A DNA stretch of 5,129 nt, taken from NCBI GenBank assembly GCA_001777455.1, contig MFDZ01000048.1:1-5129 (forward strand), given 5' to 3'. Below are positions 1-4,298 of the stretch, one piece after another; position 1 is the first letter of the stretch; every line of letters begins with the position of its first letter. The stretch comes from Candidatus Daviesbacteria bacterium RIFCSPLOWO2_02_FULL_41_8. Its GTDB lineage: Bacteria > Patescibacteriota > Microgenomatia > Daviesbacterales > UBA10151. Made by a program: the position numbers and the translations under genes. The notes beneath the pieces are model-generated. The model had not been told where the DNA came from and made no database searches. It was given only the letters and a program-made list of their open reading frames with translations.

Positions 1-917
1 AGAATCTCATAGCGAACGAAATCCTTTGGGGTATAAATGTAGTCCTCGTCATAAATGATACGCAGCATATATTCCCGCTGCCAAGCCGTTTCACTCATTA
101 ACCGTTCTTTCTCTTTGGCAAGCGATTGTTTATTTGGATATTTTCCGGGCCAAGTCGGTTTGCCTTTTCCGGTTGCGATCGGATAAATTCTATAAGTACC
201 CTTCATTCTTTTTTCCTTTATTCTTCGGATCACGCTGGAGTACAAGTCATCTTCATGAAGTCTTGTGCCGACAAATACAAATTTTGCATCATGCGTTGTT
301 ATCCCTAAGGGAACTACTTCTGCCGTATACCATTCTTCCAGTTTATCCCGCAACTCCTGCGTTTTGACGCTTGCTAAATCCTCTACATCATCAAGAATAA
401 TAAGGTCAGGTCTGTATTGTCCATGACGGATACCTCGGATACTCTGTTCAGTTGAGGCAACCAAAATACGGGCATTATTACTTTTTAATACAATAGACAT
501 CGCTGACCATTCATCGTTCGGATCTTCAAAAGGTCCAATATCAGATTTGAGGATTTCGTTACCCTCCAACAGTTTTTTAATGTTATCCAGGAGTCGTTTC
601 GCCTGCTGCTGGGTTTGGGTAAAAATAACAATAAACTTCTTCTGCAGTTTTCCGGTAATAGCCCAAATGGGATAACAGGTTGAAAAGTAGGTAGATTTTC
701 CTGATCCTCTGAATGCCAAAATAACGATAAGTTTTTTCATTTCATCCTCAGCGAGAGAGAAAAATTCATGATGAAACGGAGCAAGTTTAAATGTCAGATA
801 GTGATTTAGATATATAGCGAAGAAGTATCGCATGCTTTCATATGCAAGCTTTCTTCGAAATTTTGGTGTTTTAATGATTTTTTGTAGTTGTTCGGTTGTT
901 AAATCAGTGGTTATCAT
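1..917 (-). CDS. terL: Phage terminase large subunit (TerL), ATPase half; C-terminus beyond left edge
   Basis: This is the motor of phage DNA packaging: an ATPase that pumps DNA into the prohead, followed in the family by an RNase H-fold nuclease that cuts the concatemer. I translated 305 codons to the window edge without a stop. A Walker A motif, FRGSGKST, is at residues 69-76. An IRGIRHGQYRPD stretch (160-171) leads into the Walker B motif LIILDDVED (172-180), and a coupling-type VFVGT is at 214-218. The visible part matches the ATPase domain; the nuclease domain should lie beyond position 1. The ATG at 917 is four bases after the terS stop. AAGGAG at 930-935 is the likely ribosome site, though its 12-base spacing is long. 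An in-frame TGA lies further upstream. Last gene of the visible packaging operon. Confidence 0.93.
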   Translation of the reverse strand, partial: MITTDLTTEQLQKIIKTPKFRRKLAYESMRYFFAIYLNHYLTFKLAPFHHEFFSLAEDEMKKLIVILAFRGSGKSTYFSTCYPIWAITGKLQKKFIVIFTQTQQQAKRLLDNIKKLLEGNEILKSDIGPFEDPNDEWSAMSIVLKSNNARILVASTEQSIRGIRHGQYRPDLIILDDVEDLASVKTQELRDKLEEWYTAEVVPLGITTHDAKFVFVGTRLHEDDLYSSVIRRIKEKRMKGTYRIYPIATGKGKPTWPGKYPNKQSLAKEKERLMSETAWQREYMLRIIYDEDYIYTPKDFVRYEI

Positions 918-921
918 GGCA

Positions 922-1335
922 TTATTTTTCTCCTTTTTCCGATTGATTTTTTGTAATCATTGCCAGTGCTTTTGAGATGAGTGTTTCTTCCTCCGCGGTG
1001 AGTTCGTAATCGTGTTTCAACCTTCCGGTGATCTCAACTTTATTTGCATAGGCCGGATGATGATGCTTTAGCCAAAAGATAATTGCCCCTAAGTTCTGGC
1101 TGCGTATAGCCTGAAGTAACTGACTTTCTGCCATGTCGTTAACCAGTAAACTTCCTTCCGATAGTGCTTCATCTGCCATTTTGGCAAATTCCGGATCGTC
1201 CTTTCTCCATCGGTAATAGGTTGCCCGTCCTACACCGCATTTCTCGCAGGCTATCTGAACAATAGGTGTCTTTTTCAACCGTTCTAAAAGAATTTCTTTT
1301 TCTTTATTCTGTCTTTTTTCTATTGTTTTATTCAT
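922..1335 (-). CDS. terS: Phage terminase small subunit (helix-turn-helix, phBC6A51-like)
   Basis: The small terminase subunit recognises the phage packaging site, oligomerises into a ring and delivers DNA to TerL. The 137-residue product has a basic, charged N-terminus (1-22). A helix-turn-helix follows at about 24-45, with CGVGRATYYRWRK as the recognition part. After it come a helical region ending in AIIFWLKHHHP (84-94), typical of this small-subunit group, and a charged tail. Its start overlaps the stop of the upstream methyltransferase by four bases (ATGA), and GGAG eight bases upstream is a good ribosome site. The stop is four bases before terL. Gene order and size both fit TerS. The family name phBC6A51 is from memory of similar proteins; a generic HTH regulator is the only serious alternative and is unlikely beside terL. 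Confidence 0.87.
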   Translation of the reverse strand: MNKTIEKRQNKEKEILLERLKKTPIVQIACEKCGVGRATYYRWRKDDPEFAKMADEALSEGSLLVNDMAESQLLQAIRSQNLGAIIFWLKHHHPAYANKVEITGRLKHDYELTAEEETLISKALAMITKNQSEKGEK

Positions 1336-2624
1336 GCTGCTTTCTCCGCTTTTTGGCCGGTTAACTTTTCCCAGCGCTTTTTAATAACTTCTGAATAAAC
1401 AGGGGATTTTTCCATAACGTAGCATCTACGCTTCATTTTAGTTGCTGCAATCAAAGTGCTGCCGCTGCCGCCAAAAGGCTCAATAATCAAATCTCCTCTT
1501 TTGGTTAACACTTTAATGTAGGGGATTAATATCTCAGTAGGTTTGGTTCCAAACACTACCCCTTGCCCGGAATGTTTTTCATCCGAGGCGTTAAATTCAA
1601 TGAAGTCGGTTGGCTGAATTTTTTTACCTCTCTCGTATCCTTCCCAGTGGGGTTTGCCGCTTATGGCATACAAAGCTGTTTCATATTCTTCCTGCAAGCC
1701 GTCAAGTTCACCTTCATTATTTAATTCAATATCTATATCCGGAGAAGCACCAATCATGGCAATGTCATGTTTTGAGAAGAACTTATATTTTGAAGCGAAC
1801 CCTTGATGTCTATTAGGAAGATGCCAGACAATCATATTTTTAACCTTCCAATACTTTTCCATCTCACTCCAGATAATCCTTATGTTTTTCCAATTCTCAT
1901 AAACAATGATGGAGAAGTGCTCGTTTTGAATTTTGGCGATATTAGCCATCCATTTTTCCGTAAAATCAGGAGGTAAGATGTCTGTTTCAAGGTATCGCCT
2001 GTCTCTTTTGGCTCCGAATCCTGTTACTGCGTTGCCTTTTTTCTTTTTTCCATGCAGATAATCCAAAATGTATGGGGGATCTGTAAAGCACATGTCTGCC
2101 CTTTCATCTCCCATGAGTCTTAATATATCTTCCTCAATAGTAGAGTCTCCGCACATTAACCTGCTTTCACCCAACGCATAAATGTCACCTTTTTGAATAT
2201 TAATTTTATGGATATCTAATTTCTGCAGTTCTTTTTCCAGGTCAAATTCTTCCGGACTGTCTTCAGTATCAAAAATGTCATCCAAATCCTCACTTGAGAA
2301 TCCAACATTCGAAAGAAAAGACTCATCAAAATTAGCCAGTAGATCCCAATCCCACTCTCCGGTATTTTTATTGAGCCTAAGATTAAGTTCTTTTTCTTTT
2401 GCAATGTCTGGGATATTAATATACACAACAGGCATCTCTTTATACCCCAAATCTTTTGCTATTTTGAGCCTGAAGTGACCACCTATAACTACGTTCTTTC
2501 TATTAGGAGCACTATTTATAATTATCGGATCAACTAATCCAAAACGCTTGATGCTTTCGGTAAGCTGTTTTTCTGCCTCCTTATCCCATTTCCTTGGGGT
2601 TATAGGAACTAGGGTTAAGCTCAT
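1332..2624 (-). CDS. ParB-like domain / beta-class DNA methyltransferase fusion, 5' end apparently frameshifted
   Basis: This is a phage-type fusion of a ParB/sulfiredoxin-fold N-domain with an amino-methyltransferase that moves a methyl group from S-adenosylmethionine to adenine N6 (or cytosine N4). In the 430-residue frame, residues 10-85 are ParB-like: a LTESIKRFGLVDPIII stretch and GGHFRLKIAKDLGY at 48-61. The methyltransferase half has RLMCGDST (155-162), catalytic DPPY (182-185), KPTEI (361-365) and the AdoMet site EPFGGSGST (382-390). Catalytic motif before AdoMet motif is the beta-class order. The ATG at 2624 has no ribosome site and follows an in-frame TAG two codons upstream. The natural start is probably the ATG at 2664, in another frame that joins this one at a CCCC run; removing one C would give 443 residues. 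The gene overlaps terS by four bases. It may protect phage DNA from restriction or mark it for packaging. Confidence 0.9.
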   Translation of the reverse strand: MSLTLVPITPRKWDKEAEKQLTESIKRFGLVDPIIINSAPNRKNVVIGGHFRLKIAKDLGYKEMPVVYINIPDIAKEKELNLRLNKNTGEWDWDLLANFDESFLSNVGFSSEDLDDIFDTEDSPEEFDLEKELQKLDIHKINIQKGDIYALGESRLMCGDSTIEEDILRLMGDERADMCFTDPPYILDYLHGKKKKGNAVTGFGAKRDRRYLETDILPPDFTEKWMANIAKIQNEHFSIIVYENWKNIRIIWSEMEKYWKVKNMIVWHLPNRHQGFASKYKFFSKHDIAMIGASPDIDIELNNEGELDGLQEEYETALYAISGKPHWEGYERGKKIQPTDFIEFNASDEKHSGQGVVFGTKPTEILIPYIKVLTKRGDLIIEPFGGSGSTLIAATKMKRRCYVMEKSPVYSEVIKKRWEKLTGQKAEKAA

Positions 2625-2664
2625 TGATTGCTACTTGTGGTATTTGTAATTTGTTTTTATCCAT
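2581..2664 (-). pseudogene. Out-of-frame N-terminal piece of the ParB-like/methyltransferase gene
   Basis: A 27-codon frame starts at the ATG at 2664 with AGAGG eight bases upstream, a far better start than the ATG at 2624. It reads MDKNKLQIPQVAINELNPSS then YNPKEMG and a TAA at 2581-2583. INELNPSSYNP is the usual opening of ParB-like domains, whose consensus continues with N-P-R-K. The other frame supplies the RKWDKEAEKQL that should follow. Dropping one C of the CCCC run (plus-strand GGGG, 2596-2599), or a +1 slip at CCC-A, joins the frames as SYNPRKWDKE. I infer a real one-base insertion, a sequencing or assembly error in the homopolymer, or less likely programmed +1 frameshifting. Confidence 0.75.
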
Positions 2665-2874
2665 ATTTTATGCCTCTATAATAATTGTAAATCCATTTGC
2701 CTTGCTTGTTATACGTTTTTGGGTGGTTAGCCCCAAAAAGTGGCATTTTTTGTGTTATTTGAAGAATTTAAGAAATTGAGGTATGGTCTCCTGAAGTATT
2801 GTTAGCAGATGAGTGTGTAAAGAAAACTTAACGCTTTTACAAAGTTAAGGGTTAGTTTACCTATTTCCAATTCC
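2665..2874. other. Intergenic region between the yidD unit and the packaging operon
   Basis: I see no gene here on either strand. It holds the ribosome site (AGAGG, plus-strand complement near 2673-2677) for the ATG at 2664. It also holds a CTTAAC/GTTAAG inverted repeat at 2827-2849 and several short A/T runs. A minus-strand promoter for the packaging operon would be expected here, but no convincing -35/-10 pair stands out; TATTAT just upstream of the ribosome site has no matching -35. The operon may instead use a phage-specific activator. Confidence 0.5.
2827..2849. repeat. Inverted repeat CTTAAC...GTTAAG
   Basis: A perfect 6-base inverted repeat (2827-2832 and 2844-2849) is separated by 11 bases, in the gap upstream of the packaging operon. 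It is not followed by a convincing T-run on either strand, so it is not a clear terminator. The spacing puts the two arms 17 bases apart start to start, which would suit a dimeric operator. No function can be shown, and chance is possible in AT-rich DNA. Confidence 0.3.
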
Positions 2875-2932
2875 AAAAAAATACTAGAAAGCTTCCCATT
2901 ATTTTTTATGGGTAGTCTATACAACTTTCTAG
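2875..2932 (-). terminator. Putative rho-independent terminator of the zinc-ribbon/yidD unit
   Basis: Read on the minus strand, an 8-base outer stem (CTAGAAAG at 2932-2925 with CTTTCTAG at 2891-2884) encloses an inner 5-base stem (CCCAT/ATGGG, 2912-2908 and 2899-2895). A run of seven T residues follows at 2881-2875. The inner hairpin spans the yidD stop codon and the outer arm lies in its last codons. The internal loop is unequal (12 versus 3 bases), so the fold is imperfect, but stem plus T-run in the right place supports termination. Confidence 0.55.
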
Positions 2933-3139
2933 ATTATAAGGGTTGCACCGAGTATATCTTTTTATGGATTTGGTTGTTCCATTTATTGCTCCATATTTCT
3001 CAATGGCTATCTTTGCATATTCTGAACAAGTAGGGTGAAATCTACAACTTAGCCTTGTACTTAAATGGGGTGATATGTGTTTCTGATAGAAGATTATGTT
3101 CCGAACTAACAGATGTGTAACTATCCTACTTAACTTCAT
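2906..3139 (-). CDS. yidD: YidD-family membrane protein insertion efficiency factor
   Basis: YidD proteins are small, inner-membrane-associated factors that help YidC and Sec insert membrane proteins. The family signature is clear: an amphipathic N-terminus, FYQKHISP (17-24), CRFHPTCSEYA (32-42) with its two conserved cysteines, an EKYGAINGT stretch, then KRYTRCNPYN (60-69). The 77-residue length from the ATG at 3139 matches the usual 70-85 residues. A longer version from a GTG at 3175 adds 12 lysine-rich residues that overlap the preceding gene and are not family-like, so I prefer 3139. The ribosome site is weak (AAGAAAA). The start overlaps the end of the zinc-ribbon gene by 14 bases, suggesting translational coupling. 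A copy outside the rpmH-rnpA-yidC cluster, beside phage genes, suggests an accessory paralogue. Confidence 0.9.
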   Translation of the reverse strand: MKLSRIVTHLLVRNIIFYQKHISPHLSTRLSCRFHPTCSEYAKIAIEKYGAINGTTKSIKRYTRCNPYNLESCIDYP

Positions 3140-3377
3140 GAACAATTTTTTCTTTTTTGATTGCTCTCGAACCACATTTTGGACATTTGCCGAAATCTAT
3201 TACTTGTTTATTAGGTATTAGGGCTGCAGGTGAGCAACCACTACAACACATCATAGATTTTCCTAAATTCTGCATATTATTTCCGAGGTTTTCAATTTCG
3301 TCAGTTTTACCAAAATACCAGATATTACCACAGGATTGGCAAGTGCATTTAGTCTCAGAAATCTCTTTTTTGTTCAT
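3126..3377 (-). CDS. Small cysteine-rich zinc-ribbon protein of unknown function
   Basis: An 83-residue soluble protein with no signal peptide or membrane segment. Cysteines fall at 11, 13, 16, 44, 45, 48, 65 and 68. C13-x2-C16 and C65-x2-C68 (the latter in KCPKCGSRAIKK) form the two knuckles expected of a zinc ribbon. The middle CC-x2-C cluster could bind a second metal or complete an alternative site. The C-terminus is basic (KKEKIVHEVK). I do not recognise a named function; binding of nucleic acid or protein is the usual role of such domains. It is the first gene of a two-gene unit with yidD, which begins inside its last codons, so the two products may act together. The ATG at 3377 has only AGGA, 13 bases upstream, as a ribosome site, a rather long spacing. 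Confidence 0.75.
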   Translation of the reverse strand: MNKKEISETKCTCQSCGNIWYFGKTDEIENLGNNMQNLGKSMMCCSGCSPAALIPNKQVIDFGKCPKCGSRAIKKEKIVHEVK

Positions 3378-3427
3378 GCAAAAATTTATATCCTAATTTT
3401 AAGGATTAGTATTCTTCCCTTAATTTT

Positions 3428-3456
3428 ATGCTAACTGTGATTAAGAGAATTGTCAA
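3428..3456 (-). promoter_or_regulatory. Predicted sigma-70 promoter for the zinc-ribbon/yidD unit
   Basis: Minus strand: a perfect -35 TTGACA (3456-3451), a 17-base spacer, then TAGCAT (3433-3428) as -10, matching TATAAT at four of six positions. Transcription would begin near 3421, about 44 bases before the ATG at 3377. A short inverted repeat (ATCCT/AGGAT, 3390-3406) lies in the predicted leader. The promoter diverges from the XRE gene's promoter some 35 bases away, so the regulator could affect both. Confidence 0.6.
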
Positions 3457-3476
3457 GTGCAAACTAAAGCTAAATG

Positions 3477-3497
3477 CTAAGTGTGGCTTAGTGGACT
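3477..3497. promoter_or_regulatory. Candidate operators upstream of the XRE regulator
   Basis: Two small dyads lie side by side: CTAAG-tgtgg-CTTAG (3477-3491), and AGT-GG-ACT (3490-3497), which overlaps the predicted -35 of the XRE gene. C proteins of restriction-modification systems bind paired dyads upstream of and over the -35 of their own promoter, often with AGT/ACT-type half-sites, activating and then repressing it. The placement fits that pattern, but assignment to this protein is inference. Confidence 0.4.
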
Positions 3498-3520
3498 GAT
3501 ACCCTAAAGGCTTCAATAAT
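3492..3520 (+). promoter_or_regulatory. Predicted promoter of the XRE regulator, giving an almost leaderless transcript
   Basis: TGGACT (3492-3497, four of six to TTGACA), a 17-base spacer and AATAAT (3515-3520, five of six to TATAAT) form a plausible sigma-70 promoter. The -10 ends eight bases before the ATG at 3529, so transcription should start at about 3527. There is no Shine-Dalgarno sequence before this ATG, which agrees with a leaderless or nearly leaderless message, a known habit of C-protein genes. Confidence 0.5.
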
Positions 3521-3528
3521 GAAGTTCA

Positions 3529-3741
3529 ATGAGGAACAACGCAAAGCTACCTAAGGTTTTAGGTAAGAAGGTACAAAAACACAGAAAGGAATTAAATCTT
3601 ACGCAAGAGGAACTGGCGTTTAAGATTGGCATCAGCAGGGCTTACATGGGTTATATCGAGCAAGGCAGGAATATACCTGCGGTAGAGGTTCTGCAAAAAA
3701 TTGCAAAAGTTTTGAGAATATCCATTGGAGATTTGTTTTAA
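3529..3741 (+). CDS. XRE-family HTH regulator, probable restriction-modification controller (C) protein
   Basis: A 70-residue single-domain DNA-binding protein. It has the HTH_3 layout: LGKKVQKHRKELNLTQEELAFKI, then the recognition helix ISRAYMGYIEQGRN (35-48), and a closing helix ending KIAKVLRISIGDLF. Length, the near absence of any extension and the SRAYMGYIEQGRNIPAVEVLQKIAKVL pattern resemble C proteins, dimeric regulators that delay restriction-enzyme expression until methylation is established. It is followed on the same strand by a Vsr-like endonuclease with a convergent C5-methyltransferase beyond, which strengthens the C-protein reading. The start has no ribosome site and probably uses a leaderless message. 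A prophage-type repressor is possible but such proteins are usually longer. Confidence 0.82.
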   Translation: MRNNAKLPKVLGKKVQKHRKELNLTQEELAFKIGISRAYMGYIEQGRNIPAVEVLQKIAKVLRISIGDLF

Positions 3742-3878
3742 ATCGTTTGTTTGGTTTTACCACTATGGTTTGCCACCAATCTTAAAAGCGTCGCTATTAG
3801 AGTTTCCTTATGACCGAAGTCGTAGATGAGGCTACAAATAATCTGAGTTTCTGCTAAAATTGAGCCTAACAGTGGTGT
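3742..3878. other. Non-coding gap between the XRE regulator and the Vsr-like gene
   Basis: No gene, RNA gene or clear terminator is visible in these 137 bases. All three plus frames carry stops. One frame stays open for about 30 codons past the XRE stop but shows no recognisable family. In C-R cassettes the two genes usually overlap or lie close together, so the gap may hold a separate promoter for the Vsr-like gene, or be the scar of lost sequence; no good -35/-10 pair was found. Confidence 0.4.
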
Positions 3879-4298
3879 ATGACTATGGTAGATATAATAA
3901 CGAAAGAACAAAGAAGCTACAATATGTCTCGGGTGCGATCAAAAAATACCAAAACAGAAAAGATTATTTTCAAAATGTTAAGAGTCGGGGGTTATAAATT
4001 TAAATCTCATTACTCAATTATTGGTAAGCCCGACATTGCCTTTCCCAAATATAAGATAGCCATATTTATTGACGGTGAATTTTGGCATGGAAAAGACTTT
4101 GACGTCTGGAAAGGAAAAATGTCTCCCTTCTGGCTTAAAAAGATTTACGGGAATATAGAGCGGGATAAAAGTAATATAAGAACATTAAGGAAAGAAGGCT
4201 GGCGGGTGTTGCGGTTATGGCATAAGGATATACTACGTAATCAAGATAAGGCTTTTTTGAAGGTAGTTAACTTTATTGAAAAAAATTCCCTTTCATAG
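3879..4298 (+). CDS. vsr: Vsr-like (very short patch repair family) DNA endonuclease lacking the zinc site
   Basis: Vsr enzymes nick DNA 5' of T in T:G mismatches left by deamination of 5-methylcytosine and usually accompany a C5-methyltransferase. The 139-residue product follows the family pattern: DIITKEQRSYNMSRVRSKNTKTE (5-27), GKPDIAF with the catalytic Asp at 52, IFIDGEFWHGKD (62-73) with His70 at the second active-site His, FWLKKI, NIERD (92-96) and GWRVLRLWHKDIL (107-119). Aligned to the E. coli enzyme from memory, the zinc ligands Cys66, His71, Cys73 and Cys117 are replaced by Glu67, Lys72, Phe74 and Lys116, and the first active-site His (64) by Asp65. The start is uncertain: ATG 3885 has GGTG seven bases upstream and may be the true one. 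The 3' end overlaps the convergent methyltransferase by 26 bases. It could be a repair nickase or a Vsr-fold restriction enzyme. Confidence 0.85.
   Translation: MTMVDIITKEQRSYNMSRVRSKNTKTEKIIFKMLRVGGYKFKSHYSIIGKPDIAFPKYKIAIFIDGEFWHGKDFDVWKGKMSPFWLKKIYGNIERDKSNIRTLRKEGWRVLRLWHKDILRNQDKAFLKVVNFIEKNSLS

Noticed and set aside
126..367. Two overlapping plus-strand ORFs (60 and 77 codons)
   Set aside because: They lie antisense to terL, whose frame is open across the region with clear ATPase motifs; the plus-strand products show no family features.
1610..2478. Plus-strand ORFs at 1610-1816 and 2275-2478 and a minus-strand ORF at 2216-2428
   Set aside because: All are shadows of the ParB-like/methyltransferase gene in other frames, with no recognisable product.
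2730..2751. Possible plus-strand hairpin GCCCC/GTGGC followed by six T residues
   Set aside because: Only four of five pairs form and no plus-strand gene reads into it, so a terminator is not supported.
3140..3175. GTG-initiated N-terminal extension of YidD
   Set aside because: It adds a lysine-rich stretch inside the zinc-ribbon gene that YidD proteins lack; the ATG at 3139 gives the family's normal length.
3157..3396. 79-codon plus-strand ORF opposite the zinc-ribbon gene
   Set aside because: The minus strand encodes a conserved-looking cysteine pattern overlapping yidD; the plus frame has no such features.
3519..3554. 11-codon ORF overlapping the XRE start
   Set aside because: Its ATG lies within the predicted -10 box and it has no ribosome site, so it is unlikely to be in the transcript.
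3864..3870. GCCTAAC, resembling an integron attC inverse core site
   Set aside because: No partner GTTRRRY core or folding attC body was found at the right distance, so it is a chance 7-mer.
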